Part shown: positions 1 to 9,027 of the stretch, one piece after another
Position numbering within the stretch: position 1 is the stretch's first letter
How the letters are laid out: each line of letters begins with the position of its first letter
Source: Clostridium sp. CAG:465
Lineage (GTDB): Bacteria; Bacillota; Clostridia; TANB77; CAG-465
Assembly (NCBI GenBank): GCA_000433755.1
Contig: FR891279.1
Location: 1 to 43,185 of the forward strand
DNA: 43,185 bases
Direction: 5' to 3'
Program-made: the position numbers and the translations under genes
Notes under the pieces: model-generated
What the model was told of the DNA's origin: nothing
Seen by the model: only the letters and a program-made list of their open reading frames with translations
Databases searched by the model: none

Positions 1-47
1 AAAAAAAAAAAATGCAATACTACATAAATAATTTTTATGAATTATTT

Positions 48-230
48 GTTACTATTCAGACTATGACTAGTTAAAAGCACAAAATTAATTTTTGTTTATA
101 TTATAATATACATAACAAATTTAATTTTGTAGTTTTTTTAACTTAAACAATTATTTCAAAACGGCTTGTAACGCCACGTTGACGCACTTTTTATAATTTC
201 GGAATTCTACCTACTAGTCTGAATAGTAAC
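48..230. repeat. 183-bp element bounded by perfect 16-bp inverted repeats
   Basis: GTTACTATTCAGACTA at 48-63 recurs exactly inverted at 215-230. The interior holds a second imperfect inverted repeat (about 79-95 against 115-131, of the form ACAAAATTAA / TTAATTTTGT) and a short stretch of unusual composition near 161-187. No ORF lies inside. The organisation resembles a MITE or an interspersed intergenic repeat. The same 16-mer is present near the other end of the window. Whether it is mobile cannot be seen here. Confidence 0.6.
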
Positions 231-270
231 AGGAAATTAATATTTTTAAGTTATATTCTTTTTTATAACA

Positions 271-299
271 TTGCTATTTTACATATATTTTGGTATAAT
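271..299 (+). promoter_or_regulatory. Promoter of tsaE-tsaB-rimI
   Basis: TTGCTA (271-276), a 17-base spacer ending in TGG, and TATAAT (294-299) form a sigma-A promoter with an extended -10. It lies on top of the longest possible tsaE reading frame (TTG at 271), so that start is unlikely. Confidence 0.6.
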
Positions 300-303
300 T
301 TAT

Positions 304-801
304 ATGGTGATTAATTTGGAAAACTTAACACAAGAAAATATTGAAAGTGTTATACAAAAAATATTAGAAGATAGAAAATCTAAGTTTATGTATACATTTA
401 ATTCTAATTCTGAAAATGATACTCTAATGCTAGGCTATATACTAGCTAAATATATGAATTCTTCAACAATTATTACACTAAGTGGTGAACTTGGTTCTGG
501 TAAAACAGTTTTAGTAAAAGGAATTGGAAAGTATTTTAATATTTTAAATGATATATCAAGTCCAACATTTACAATAGTTAATGAATATGATACGCCAAAC
601 TTTCCTATTTACCACTTTGATGTATATAGGTTAAACGATATGTATAACTTTTTAGACACAATTGGAACTGATTACTTTTCAAAGGGGCCTTGTATTATTG
701 AATGGGGAGAAATAATAGAAGAAATACTTCCTAGAAATACTATACATATTGAATTTAAAAAAGAAGATAAAGATGTAAGAAAAATAATAATTTGGAGGTA
801 A
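304..801 (+). CDS. tsaE: tRNA threonylcarbamoyladenosine biosynthesis ATPase TsaE
   Basis: TsaE is the ATPase that works with TsaB and TsaD to add threonylcarbamoyl to A37 of ANN-decoding tRNAs in the cytoplasm. A Walker A motif (GELGSGKT) and the family motif SSPTFTIVNEY are visible, with a Walker-B-like IIEWGE near the C terminus. From ATG 304 the protein is 165 aa, slightly longer than the usual ~150 because of an N-terminal stretch before MYTFNSNSE. The start is uncertain: a leaderless ATG 304 or GTG 307, or ATG 388 which fits the family length. tsaB follows 4 bases after the stop. Confidence 0.93.
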   Translation: MVINLENLTQENIESVIQKILEDRKSKFMYTFNSNSENDTLMLGYILAKYMNSSTIITLSGELGSGKTVLVKGIGKYFNILNDISSPTFTIVNEYDTPNFPIYHFDVYRLNDMYNFLDTIGTDYFSKGPCIIEWGEIIEEILPRNTIHIEFKKEDKDVRKIIIWR

Positions 802-805
802 TAAA

Positions 806-1525
806 ATGAATATTCTTGCAATTGATACTACAACTAAAACTGCTTGTGTATCACTAAAAAAAGAAAAAGAATTATATACAGATAAAATTGAAAATGAAGT
901 AACACATTCTGAAAAGCTACTTCCCCTTATTGATAAGGTACTACAAAATGCAAATTTAAAAATATCTGAAGTAAATAAACTTGCATGCATAAATGGTCCA
1001 GGTTCTTTTACAGGCATACGTATTGGACTTTCTACTATAAAAGCAATAGCTCAAGTCAAAAACTTAGAGATATTCTCAATAAATTCATTAGAACTTATTG
1101 CATATACTACATTTGTAAAAAAAGGACTTCAAAATAATACAAATATTATATCTATAATATCAACTAATAATGATAGAGTTTTTTATTGTATATATAATAT
1201 ATCAATAAAAAATGAAAAATTAGTAATGAAAAATCTATGTGAAATTCAAAATGAATATATAGATGATGCCACTCAAAAAATTAATGATTTTATAAACATT
1301 AACACAAATACATATATTATTTCAGGTAATTGTATAGATGAATTTGAAAGTGAATTTACAAAATTAACATGTGATAAATATAATTTCTATCCTTCAACAA
1401 ATGATTGCATAGATATAATGAATAAAATCTCAAATTTAGATGATTATATATTTAATGCATACACATTAAAAGCTACCTATGCTAGGCCATCACAAGCTGA
1501 AAGGATGAAAAATGCAAGAAATTAA
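806..1525 (+). CDS. tsaB: tRNA threonylcarbamoyladenosine biosynthesis protein TsaB
   Basis: TsaB is a catalytically inactive ASKHA-fold paralogue of TsaD and scaffolds the TsaBDE complex that makes t6A. The 239-aa protein opens with the ASKHA phosphate-loop strand (MNILAIDTTTKTACVSL) and carries HSEKLLPLI and NGPGSFTGIRIGLSTIKA, both typical of the family. The start has a strong GGAGG ribosome binding site. It is the middle gene of the operon, and its 3' end overlaps the next gene by 14 bases, suggesting translational coupling. TsaD, the catalytic partner, is not in the window. Confidence 0.95.
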   Translation: MNILAIDTTTKTACVSLKKEKELYTDKIENEVTHSEKLLPLIDKVLQNANLKISEVNKLACINGPGSFTGIRIGLSTIKAIAQVKNLEIFSINSLELIAYTTFVKKGLQNNTNIISIISTNNDRVFYCIYNISIKNEKLVMKNLCEIQNEYIDDATQKINDFININTNTYIISGNCIDEFESEFTKLTCDKYNFYPSTNDCIDIMNKISNLDDYIFNAYTLKATYARPSQAERMKNARN

Positions 1526-1967
1526 TTTAAATCAAGTTAAAATTTTACCACTTGATGTTAAAAATGTAGACGATGTTATTAGTATTCAAAATAATTTAAA
1601 CATTCACATTCTATCAAAAGAAAATATTTTAAATGATATAAATAATAGTAATTTTAAATGTATTGTGGCAGTATATGACAAAGAAATTATTGGATATATA
1701 TCATTTAGTTATATTTTTGATATAGAAATAGAATCTGTACTTGTAAAATCATCATATCAAAGACAAGGCATTGGAACTTTACTTCTAAACTATATATTTA
1801 AATTTGCAAAAGAAAATAAAATTAATAACGTTTTCCTAGAAGTAAGAAAATCAAATATTGGCGCTATATCTTTATATAGAAAATTAGGCTTTTCTAATAT
1901 ATCTATTAGAAAAAAATATTATGAAAATGCAGAAGATGCTTTGATTTTAAAAAAAGGAATTAAGTAA
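1512..1967 (+). CDS. rimI: Ribosomal protein alanine N-acetyltransferase RimI-like
   Basis: This 151-aa GNAT acetyltransferase shows the acetyl-CoA binding motif as RQGIGTLLLNYIF near residue 82 and the C-terminal YRKLGFSNISIRKKYY segment seen in RimI proteins. RimI acetylates the N-terminal alanine of ribosomal protein S18, and in Firmicutes it is routinely encoded next to tsaB. The start overlaps the tsaB end by 14 bases, so the three genes are probably one transcript ending at the hairpin just downstream. Its exact substrate is inferred from family and context. Confidence 0.88.
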   Translation: MQEINLNQVKILPLDVKNVDDVISIQNNLNIHILSKENILNDINNSNFKCIVAVYDKEIIGYISFSYIFDIEIESVLVKSSYQRQGIGTLLLNYIFKFAKENKINNVFLEVRKSNIGAISLYRKLGFSNISIRKKYYENAEDALILKKGIK

Positions 1968-1973
1968 TTATAA

Positions 1974-2027
1974 ATTTCCTTAGAAATAAACATAATTTAA
2001 TTTGTTTATTATTATAAGGATTTTTTT
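1974..2027 (+). terminator. Terminator of the tsaE-tsaB-rimI operon
   Basis: An interrupted stem pairs TCCTTA with TAAGGA and AATAAAC with GTTTATT, followed by seven Ts at 2021-2027. It lies directly after the rimI stop. Confidence 0.7.
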
Positions 2028-2064
2028 ATAATTTGTTAATTTTCCTCTTATTTTGTCAAACGTA

Positions 2065-2093
2065 TTGACTTTATTATTAATCAGGTGTATAAT
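2065..2093 (+). promoter_or_regulatory. Promoter of the VanW lipoprotein gene
   Basis: TTGACT (2065-2070), 17-base spacer, TATAAT (2088-2093): a near-consensus sigma-A promoter about 50 bases before the ATG. Confidence 0.75.
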
Positions 2094-2145
2094 GTGCGTT
2101 ACATAATACATTAAAAATTCTTATAAAAATTTAGGAGGAAATTTT

Positions 2146-3225
2146 ATGAAAAAAATTTTTTTAGTAATTATGTCTTTACTGATATGCTCCAATATTCTAT
2201 GTGCATGTTCTGATACTTCTTCGGCGTCTTCTGAAACTTCCCAGCAAGTAACAACAAAAAATCGGGTAGAAAATGAAAATACATCTAATTTTTTAGTTAC
2301 AGCAGAGGAGGTAAATGTTAGAGAAGCCCCCAACACAGATTCTAAAGTCCTTACTTCATATTATAAAAACACTATTGTTCCAGTTATTAAAACTGATAAC
2401 ACTAATGATGAATTTTATAAAGTGAAGCTTGATGATGATTACGGATACATATATTCTGAATATATAACAGCAGTTGATAACGAAACTTCAAAAGAATATG
2501 AAGATTATCAGCTGAAAAATACAGAAAAGCTTTATGCTGTATTAAATGTTGAATATGGCAATATCAGGACTTTACCTTCTACAGAAAGTGATATTTGGGC
2601 TATCTATCAAAAAAATGATACATTAGAAATTTTTGGTACAACCCAAAATGATTGGTATTTACTTAATGAAAACGATAATATCGTTTATGTTTCATCAGAA
2701 ATTGTAACTATTATTTCTAAAGAAGACTATGATGGATATAACAAAAGTCCGGAAAAAAAGGAATTTAAAAAAGAAAATCTATTAGGTGAATATTCAACTT
2801 ATTATTCACCTTATGAGGAAAATAGAACATATAATTTGGAAAAAGCAACAGACTCTCTAAATAACATGATAATTTCTCCTAAAGCAACATTTAACTGGTG
2901 TCGAGATATGGGGCCATGTGGTAAGGATGAAGGATATAGAGAGTCAATAGAAATAGTAAATAACGAATATGTAACCGGATATGGAGGTGGTATTTGTCAA
3001 GTAAGTTCTACATTATGTGCCGCAGTTATTTCGACTGACTCTGATATAGAGTTTTTAGATCGCAGTAGCCATGCAATACCCCAAGATTATATTCCTAGAG
3101 ATATGGACGCAACAGTCTCATATCCAAGTTGTAATTTTGTATTTAGAAATAATAATCCTTATTCTATTGGAATTTCTACTTCTCATGATGGAGGTACACT
3201 TACCATTAGAATATACAAAATCTAA
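2146..3225 (+). CDS. Lipoprotein with two SH3-like domains and a C-terminal VanW domain
   Basis: The 359-aa protein begins with a lipoprotein signal peptide ending in LCAC, with the lipidated cysteine probably Cys21. Two bacterial SH3-like repeats follow (about residues 48-111 and 130-190, each with a (V/I)RxxP core: VREAP and IRTLP). The VanW domain occupies roughly 215-359 and contains GGGICQVSSTL around residues 280-290. VanW domains are found in glycopeptide-resistance clusters and in many surface proteins, but their activity is unknown. SH3 repeats suggest cell-wall binding, so an extracytoplasmic envelope role is inferred. The gene has its own promoter and terminator and is monocistronic. 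Confidence 0.88.
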   Translation: MKKIFLVIMSLLICSNILCACSDTSSASSETSQQVTTKNRVENENTSNFLVTAEEVNVREAPNTDSKVLTSYYKNTIVPVIKTDNTNDEFYKVKLDDDYGYIYSEYITAVDNETSKEYEDYQLKNTEKLYAVLNVEYGNIRTLPSTESDIWAIYQKNDTLEIFGTTQNDWYLLNENDNIVYVSSEIVTIISKEDYDGYNKSPEKKEFKKENLLGEYSTYYSPYEENRTYNLEKATDSLNNMIISPKATFNWCRDMGPCGKDEGYRESIEIVNNEYVTGYGGGICQVSSTLCAAVISTDSDIEFLDRSSHAIPQDYIPRDMDATVSYPSCNFVFRNNNPYSIGISTSHDGGTLTIRIYKI

Positions 3226-3238
3226 TACAATTATAACA

Positions 3239-3268
3239 AAAAATGAGTGAAAAATTTCACTCATTTTT
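3239..3268. terminator. Bidirectional terminator between convergent genes
   Basis: A perfect stem AAAAATGAGTGA / TCACTCATTTTT has A and T tracts on both sides. It can end the VanW gene on plus and the membrane-protein gene on minus. Confidence 0.8.
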
Positions 3269-3317
3269 CGTTTGGACTTTTTTACAGCCCCCCATTTTTA
3301 TTATTGAAAGTATTATG

Positions 3318-4022
3318 TCACTTTTTTTTGCTGTTTATCTTTTCTTTTTTCTTTTTAATTTTCTTACGATATTCTTCAAATTCTCTACTCAAAGTAATAC
3401 TATAAGCTAATCCAAATATATTATATGATGCTACCTCATCTTCAAAAAATGCAATAAGTGGAGAAAAAATTAAGTACACCAACGGAATAATAACCTTTAG
3501 TTCTGTTGGTATGAAAGGAATTTTAGCAAAGAAAATCACAAATACAACAAAAGAACTTCCAATTATTATAATTTGTTCTAATATCCTAAAATAATAAAAA
3601 AAATTATAAAGTGACTTTGGCGGATTAAAAAGATAATATTGGTAATATTTTAATACTATCCAAAGTGCTGTAATTCCAAAAAGAATTGCAGTAGTTATAA
3701 CGCTTATAGCCAAATTAAAGAAGCACCCAATTACAAAAAGTGTAACAAAAAAACTTACATAAAGAATTGAAACTACTTTTTCGGACTTTGGACCTCGTAA
3801 TTTCCACTTAAGCTGAGAAAATACTATAACATTTAACATGTATCCAAAAAGAATAACTGTTATTGGAATAGCAACTGAAGCTTCATGAAATCCCCAAAGA
3901 TAAGCACATTCAGCCAAAATTACTGTAAAAAATGTGTAAAATGAAATGCGATCACTAGTAAGAGCATCAAAACCATCAAGCCAGACGTCAATCAAATTCT
4001 GGGCTAAAATTAAAACTTTCAT
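3318..4022 (-). CDS. Multi-pass membrane protein of unknown function
   Basis: I do not recognise this 234-aa protein. It has about six hydrophobic helices (for example around residues 28-70, 85-128 and 150-192), a cytoplasmic-looking middle stretch, and a strongly basic tail made mostly of lysine that should lie in the cytoplasm. The first 20 residues (LAQNLIDVWLDGFDAL) could form an amphipathic helix. A good AAGGAGG ribosome binding site supports ATG at 4022. It is a single gene, convergent with the VanW gene, so context gives no function. Confidence 0.7.
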   Translation of the reverse strand: MKVLILAQNLIDVWLDGFDALTSDRISFYTFFTVILAECAYLWGFHEASVAIPITVILFGYMLNVIVFSQLKWKLRGPKSEKVVSILYVSFFVTLFVIGCFFNLAISVITTAILFGITALWIVLKYYQYYLFNPPKSLYNFFYYFRILEQIIIIGSSFVVFVIFFAKIPFIPTELKVIIPLVYLIFSPLIAFFEDEVASYNIFGLAYSITLSREFEEYRKKIKKKKEKINSKKK

Positions 4023-4119
4023 TTGTTTCCTCCTTAAAATAATTATTTTATTTGAGATTTAATATATATTAAACCTAAAAAACAGGATTGAAAAAATTTA
4101 CAAAAACATTTTACCACAT

Positions 4120-4240
4120 TTACATAATTTTATCAACAGTAATTGAAATTTTTACATTATTTTTGTTTGGCAATTGTCTCACTCCTAAGCCACAATCACC
4201 ACATCTCCATCGTCCAGAAAAATAATAATTTCTTTTTCAT
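4120..4240 (-). pseudogene. Possible frameshifted small zinc-ribbon-like ORF
   Basis: The 436-base gap 4023-4458 contains one protein-like trace. On minus, ATG at 4240 starts MKKKLLFF and stops early. One frame over, the reading continues through SGRWRCGDCGLGVRQL, with a CxxC pair, to a stop at 4120. The span is 121 bases, so a single-base indel would restore one ~40-aa product. The family is not recognised and no convincing ribosome binding site is seen. It could be chance. The rest of the gap appears featureless apart from the Lon leader. Confidence 0.25.
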
Positions 4241-4458
4241 GTTCTCGTTATATTTTTAGTACTTATCTTTTTTTATGAATTTTAAGATTACCACAATATA
4301 TATCATTTTTTAAAATATTCTTTATCATATAATTCATTTTTAACGTTATTTTCAACTTAATTTTTTATTACGAATATTTTCGAAATTCTCTTGAATATTT
4401 TTTTCCTTTATAATACAATATATATGATATATGATTACAAAAGATCTGAGGGGGACAT

Positions 4459-6870
4459 ATGAAAAAAATTAAAGAATTAAATGTTAAAGATTTAAAAAAC
4501 GAATGTGAAATTGAAGATTTTAAATTTAAAAAAACTACTGAACTTGAGCCATTTAATGGAATAATTGGTCAAGAAAGAGCTATGAATGCTATAAAAACTG
4601 CAATGCAAATACCACAAAAAGGATTTAATTTATATCTTTGTGGAAGTATTGGAATAGGTAAAACAGCATATGCCTTATCTGTTGTAAATAATCTTGCAAA
4701 AGATCAACCTGTTCCAAATGATATTTGCTACGTATATAATTTTGAAAATCCAAATGAACCTATTTCAATAGTTTTGGAACCTGGAATGGGACTTGAATTT
4801 AAGAGAGATATGAATAGATTTATCTCTTCCCTTCTAAATAGACTTTCTAAGGATTTAACTGGTGATATGTATGAAAAGGAAAAGAAAAATATTCTGGATA
4901 GATATGAACATGCAAAAGAAAAAATAATGAAAGAATTTGATAAATCTACTTTTGAACAAGGCTTTAAAGTAAGAAATACCAAAGATGGAATATACTTCTC
5001 TCCTGTTCATAACGGAGTAGTTTTAAATGAAGATGCATACAAAGTTCTAGATGAAAAATCAAAAAAATATTTTGAAGAAAAAGGTCCTAAAATTCAAGAA
5101 CAAACATTACAAGTATTAAAAAAACTTGATAATTTAGATAAAGAAGCTAAATCAGTTATTGAAGAATGGGAATCAAATTTAACTACTTTTGCTGTTACTC
5201 AGTGTATGAGTGATTTAAAAATAAAATACAAAAATAATTTAAAAATTCAAAATTTCCTATACTCTATTCAAAGTGATGTTATTAAAAATATTGATTATAT
5301 AAAACAATATGAGGAGTCTCAAAGCAAAAATAATCAACAGGTTCCACAACAAATGATGATGCAAATGTCAAGAATGACTATAAACAAGCCATGGGATAAT
5401 TACAGAGTAAACTTACTTGTTGATAATGACAAGTTAATGCATGCTCCTGTTATTCAATGTAAAAATCCAAATTATTATGATTTATTTGGTAAACTTGAAT
5501 TTGAAACATCTCCTGCTGGAACAAGAACTAATTATATGTTATTAAAACCAGGTCTTGTCCATAAAGCAAATGGTGGATATTTAATTGTAAATGTAAGAGA
5601 TGTACTTTCAAATCAACCAACTTGGGAAGCTTTTAAAAGAGTAATTAGAAATCAAGAATTATCAATAGATAGTTCACGTGATATTGCCCAACCAATAACT
5701 ATTGCAAGTCTAAAACCAGAACCTATAGCTATTAATATGCAAGTAATTTTAATTGGTTCTGAAATGCATTATCAACAACTTGCTGCTATGGATGCTGATT
5801 TTAAAAAATTATTTAAAGTAAAGGCTGATTTTGAAGATACTTATCCTAGAAATAATGAAAATATAGAAAAATTAGCTAGATATATTGCCTTTGTTGAAAA
5901 GAAACATAAGTTACTTCCATTCTTAGCAAGTGCTGTTAAAGAAATAGTTGAATATAGTTCAAGATGTGCAAATGATAAAAATAAATTAACTGCTGTACTA
6001 CAAGATATTTCAGATATTGCAATTGAGTCAAACTTTATTGCTAAACAAAGTAAAAAGAAATCCGTATCTGATAAAGAAGTAAAACAAGCATGTGTTACAA
6101 GAGCTGAACGTTTTGGAAAATATAACGATAATTTAAATCAAATGATTACTGATGGAGATATAATGATATCAACAAGTGGAGAGAAAGTAGGCCAAATAAA
6201 TGGACTTACAATAATGATGAATGGAGATCTATCATTTGGTCACGCTGTTAGAGTTACTGCAAATACGTTTATTGGAAAATCTGGAGTTATTAATATCGAA
6301 CGTGAAGTTTCTATGAGTGGAAATACTCATTCAAAAGGTGTATATATTTTATCTGCATATATTGGTGAAAAATATGCTCAAGATAATCCATTATCACTTA
6401 CTGCAAGTATTTGTTTTGAACAACTATATAATGGTGTTGATGGCGATAGTGCCTCTTCTACTGAACTTTATGCAATATTATCAAGTCTTTCAGGTATACC
6501 TATAAAACAAAGTCTTGCTGTTACAGGTTCTGTAAATCAAAAAGGTGAAATTCAACCAGTTGGTGGTGTTACTGATAAAATAGAAGGTTTCTTTAGAGTA
6601 TGTAAATCTAAAGGATTAAATGGTGAGAATGGAGTAATAATTCCTATACAAAATGTTAAAAATTTAAATCTTAGTGATGAGATTATAAAAGCTGTAGAAG
6701 ATGGAAAATTTCATATATACCCTATTTCTTCAATTGATGAAGGCATCGAAGTATTAACTGGTATGAAATCTGGTAAATTACTTGAAACAGGCGAATATGA
6801 AAAAAATTCAATAAACTATCTTGTTCAGAAAAAACTTAGAAAATATGCACAATGTTCCAACAATAATTAA
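4459..6870 (+). CDS. Lon-like ATP-dependent protease (COG1067 family)
   Basis: This 803-aa AAA+ serine protease belongs to the LonB/archaeal-Lon-like group rather than classical LonA. It has no LonA N-terminal domain and starts almost directly with the ATPase module. Walker A is GSIGIGKT (residues 62-69). The C-terminal Lon protease domain holds catalytic Ser664 in GDSAS and Lys707 in GVTDKIEG. The 43-residue spacing equals that between Ser679 and Lys722 of E. coli Lon. A long charged helical insert lies near residues 110-290. The start has GAGGGGG upstream. A TATAAT at 4409-4414 may be its -10, but no good -35 is visible. Cytoplasmic protein quality control is the family role. Confidence 0.92.
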   Translation: MKKIKELNVKDLKNECEIEDFKFKKTTELEPFNGIIGQERAMNAIKTAMQIPQKGFNLYLCGSIGIGKTAYALSVVNNLAKDQPVPNDICYVYNFENPNEPISIVLEPGMGLEFKRDMNRFISSLLNRLSKDLTGDMYEKEKKNILDRYEHAKEKIMKEFDKSTFEQGFKVRNTKDGIYFSPVHNGVVLNEDAYKVLDEKSKKYFEEKGPKIQEQTLQVLKKLDNLDKEAKSVIEEWESNLTTFAVTQCMSDLKIKYKNNLKIQNFLYSIQSDVIKNIDYIKQYEESQSKNNQQVPQQMMMQMSRMTINKPWDNYRVNLLVDNDKLMHAPVIQCKNPNYYDLFGKLEFETSPAGTRTNYMLLKPGLVHKANGGYLIVNVRDVLSNQPTWEAFKRVIRNQELSIDSSRDIAQPITIASLKPEPIAINMQVILIGSEMHYQQLAAMDADFKKLFKVKADFEDTYPRNNENIEKLARYIAFVEKKHKLLPFLASAVKEIVEYSSRCANDKNKLTAVLQDISDIAIESNFIAKQSKKKSVSDKEVKQACVTRAERFGKYNDNLNQMITDGDIMISTSGEKVGQINGLTIMMNGDLSFGHAVRVTANTFIGKSGVINIEREVSMSGNTHSKGVYILSAYIGEKYAQDNPLSLTASICFEQLYNGVDGDSASSTELYAILSSLSGIPIKQSLAVTGSVNQKGEIQPVGGVTDKIEGFFRVCKSKGLNGENGVIIPIQNVKNLNLSDEIIKAVEDGKFHIYPISSIDEGIEVLTGMKSGKLLETGEYEKNSINYLVQKKLRKYAQCSNNN

Positions 6871-6871
6871 C

Positions 6872-6898
6872 AAAAGGTGAGTCAATGGCTCACCTTTT
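6872..6898. terminator. Bidirectional terminator between lon-like and murE-like genes
   Basis: Stem AAAAGGTGAG / CTCACCTTTT with a seven-base loop and flanking A/T runs separates two convergent genes whose stops are 27 bases apart. Confidence 0.85.
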
Positions 6899-8436
6899 TA
6901 TATATTTGATATACTCTTATCATATTCATCAAAATAATCTTTTACTTGTTCTATATCAGACTTATACTTAGCATATCCATTCATTACTTTTTGGGTATTA
7001 TCATTTCCTTTTCCAAGAATTAATAAAATTGAATTTCTATCTAATGATATAGCATAATTTACAGCTTTTTTTATTGCGTCTTCTCTATCATCTATTTTTT
7101 CATAATTATTAGTGTATTCTTTTAAATATTTTTCAATTTCGCTAGAAATTTTAGATACTTCTTCAACACCTGGATCATCAGCAGTAATATATACCATATC
7201 TGAGTTTTTTCCTGCAACCTCTCCCAAATTTTTTCTCCTTATTTGAGCTTTGCCACCAGGACATCCAAACACTGTTATTACATATCTATCTTTATACTCA
7301 TTTTGTACTGTTTCATATATTTTTTCAAAACTTAATTTATTATGTGCAAAATCAACAATAGATACTATTTTATTATCTTTAGTTTTAAATAACTCCATCC
7401 TACCCGCAGTTTTAGCACTTTTAAGACCTAAATACATATATTTACTATCAATTCCTAATGTATATGTTATTGCAATAGCTGCAAGTGCATTTTCTACATT
7501 AAATTTACCAGGCATATGAATGACAAATTCTCTATCAAACTTATCAGTTTTTACCTTAAAATGTGTTCCATCATTTTCTACCATTATATCATATGCATAA
7601 ACATCTGCATTACTATCTTTAGTAGAAAAAGTAATGATGTCATTTGTATATTTCTTTGCACATTTTAATATTCTATCGCTATAATCAGAATCAAGATTTA
7701 CACAAGCTCTTTTTGTATTCTCAAATAATTTTAATTTGCAACTAAAATAATCTTCAAAAGTTGGATGTTCTATTGGACTTACATGATCTTCTGAAATATT
7801 TAAAAATACTCCTATATCAAAATTTAATCCATAAAGTCTTCCATATTTTTTAGTATAAGCTTGTGATGAAACCTCCATTACAACATTTTTAATTTCTGAA
7901 TCTACAGCATTTCTGAAATGTTTATGTATTTCATAAGATTCTGGTGTTGTTATATGTGACTCAAAATTCTCAATACCGTCATATGTTGTAAGAGAAGAAA
8001 TTATTGCGGTATCCTTTTTCAAATTTTCTTTTGCATATTCATCTAAAATATATTTAGTATAAAAAGAAGTGGTAGTTTTTCCTTTTGTACCTGTTATACC
8101 AATTTTAGTTAAATATTTTTCTGGAAAATCAAAATACATATCTGATAAAAGTGATAAAGAGTTTCTAATATTTTTTACAATAATCCCAGGAATATTCACG
8201 TTATATTTCTTTTCACTTACATATACAATTGCTCCATTTTTTATTGCAGAATTTAAGTATTCTTCCTTAAAATTATCACCTTTACATATAAACATAGTAT
8301 CAAAATCTACATTATTTGAATTATATGTCATATAATTTATTTCTATGTCAAGAATGTCATCACACATATTTAAGCTTTCTATTTCATTATCTTCTTTTAA
8401 TTTATTTATATATTCTCTAACTTTATATTTTTTCAT
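6898..8436 (-). CDS. MurE-like Mur ligase with atypical amino-acid pocket motifs
   Basis: The 512-aa protein has the MurE architecture: UDP-binding N-terminal domain, central ATPase with GITGTKGKT (113-121), and C-terminal domain. MurE adds the third residue of the peptidoglycan stem peptide. The DAP-type signature DNPR is here DDPG (420-423), and the usual GKGHE motif reads GKGND. The arginine that contacts meso-diaminopimelate is therefore missing, and the added residue may be lysine, ornithine, LL-DAP or something else. It could also be a second Mur ligase outside the main pathway, as it sits apart from other mur genes. Its start codon overlaps the stop of the acetyltransferase gene as ATGA. 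Confidence 0.85.
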   Translation of the reverse strand: MKKYKVREYINKLKEDNEIESLNMCDDILDIEINYMTYNSNNVDFDTMFICKGDNFKEEYLNSAIKNGAIVYVSEKKYNVNIPGIIVKNIRNSLSLLSDMYFDFPEKYLTKIGITGTKGKTTTSFYTKYILDEYAKENLKKDTAIISSLTTYDGIENFESHITTPESYEIHKHFRNAVDSEIKNVVMEVSSQAYTKKYGRLYGLNFDIGVFLNISEDHVSPIEHPTFEDYFSCKLKLFENTKRACVNLDSDYSDRILKCAKKYTNDIITFSTKDSNADVYAYDIMVENDGTHFKVKTDKFDREFVIHMPGKFNVENALAAIAITYTLGIDSKYMYLGLKSAKTAGRMELFKTKDNKIVSIVDFAHNKLSFEKIYETVQNEYKDRYVITVFGCPGGKAQIRRKNLGEVAGKNSDMVYITADDPGVEEVSKISSEIEKYLKEYTNNYEKIDDREDAIKKAVNYAISLDRNSILLILGKGNDNTQKVMNGYAKYKSDIEQVKDYFDEYDKSISNI

Positions 8437-8900
8437 GAATTCTCCTTTAAATCTATATAATATAGTTTTTCACCATTACTTAATTTTCCCATATACTTTG
8501 CGCCAAATTTTTCATAATAATTATTTAAATCAGTTTTTAAATATATTCTCTTATATCCTCTTTTTTGTGCTTCACTTAGTATTTCTCTATTTAAGATTTT
8601 TGAATAACCTTTATTTCTATATTCTTTTTTTACATACATTGTAGCATACCATGGACCTAAATCACGTCTTTCATCGCTATCATTTGGAAATAATGATATA
8701 AATCCAATTAGTTCATCATCATTTAGTAATATTAATTTGCAAAAATCATTCTTATTTAAATTATTTTTTACCTTTTCTATTTTTTTATTTATCCTATCTT
8801 CAAAAGACTCTTGAGGATCCTTTGCCCATTCATTATGCTCTAAAATAGCAACTTCCCTTAAATATTCTATTTTATCTTTTATATTATATACCTTAAGCAT
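8433..8900 (-). CDS. GNAT-family N-acetyltransferase
   Basis: This protein of about 155 aa has the GNAT acetyl-CoA signature in YVKKEYRNKGYSKILNREIL and ends in a typical YYEKFGAKYMGK segment. The preferred start is ATG 8900 with GGTG upstream. A longer reading from TTG 8912 adds four residues. The gene overlaps the murE-like gene by four bases (ATGA), so the two are probably co-translated. The substrate is unknown. The pairing allows a role in acetylating a cell-wall precursor or an amino acid, but that is inference from context only. Confidence 0.85.
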   Translation of the reverse strand: MLKVYNIKDKIEYLREVAILEHNEWAKDPQESFEDRINKKIEKVKNNLNKNDFCKLILLNDDELIGFISLFPNDSDERRDLGPWYATMYVKKEYRNKGYSKILNREILSEAQKRGYKRIYLKTDLNNYYEKFGAKYMGKLSNGEKLYYIDLKENS

Positions 8901-8984
8901 ATTTTTCACCAAACCTTAATATTTATGCTTCTATATTACTTATATATTTTACCATTATGCGTTATGAAATACAATAGAAATTAA

Positions 8985-9026
8985 AAGAAAAAAGAATAAG
9001 AAATTTTTACATCTCTTATTCTTTTT
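8985..9026 (-). terminator. Terminator of carD
   Basis: On minus, AAAAAGAATAAGA pairs with TCTTATTCTTTTT and ends in a T-rich run just after the carD stop. Confidence 0.7.
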
Positions 9027-9027
9027 A

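Noticed and set aside
679..1017. 112-codon frame on minus
   Set aside because: It is antisense to tsaE/tsaB, has no ribosome binding site and no family features.
2121..2336. 71-codon minus frame over the VanW signal peptide
   Set aside because: It is the reverse shadow of a well-supported gene.
4391..4414. TTGAAT and TATAAT as a promoter for the Lon-like gene
   Set aside because: The spacer is only 12 bases, too short for sigma-A; only the -10 was mentioned.
7250..8644. Three plus-strand frames of 88-99 codons
   Set aside because: All are antisense to the murE-like and GNAT genes, which have clear motifs.
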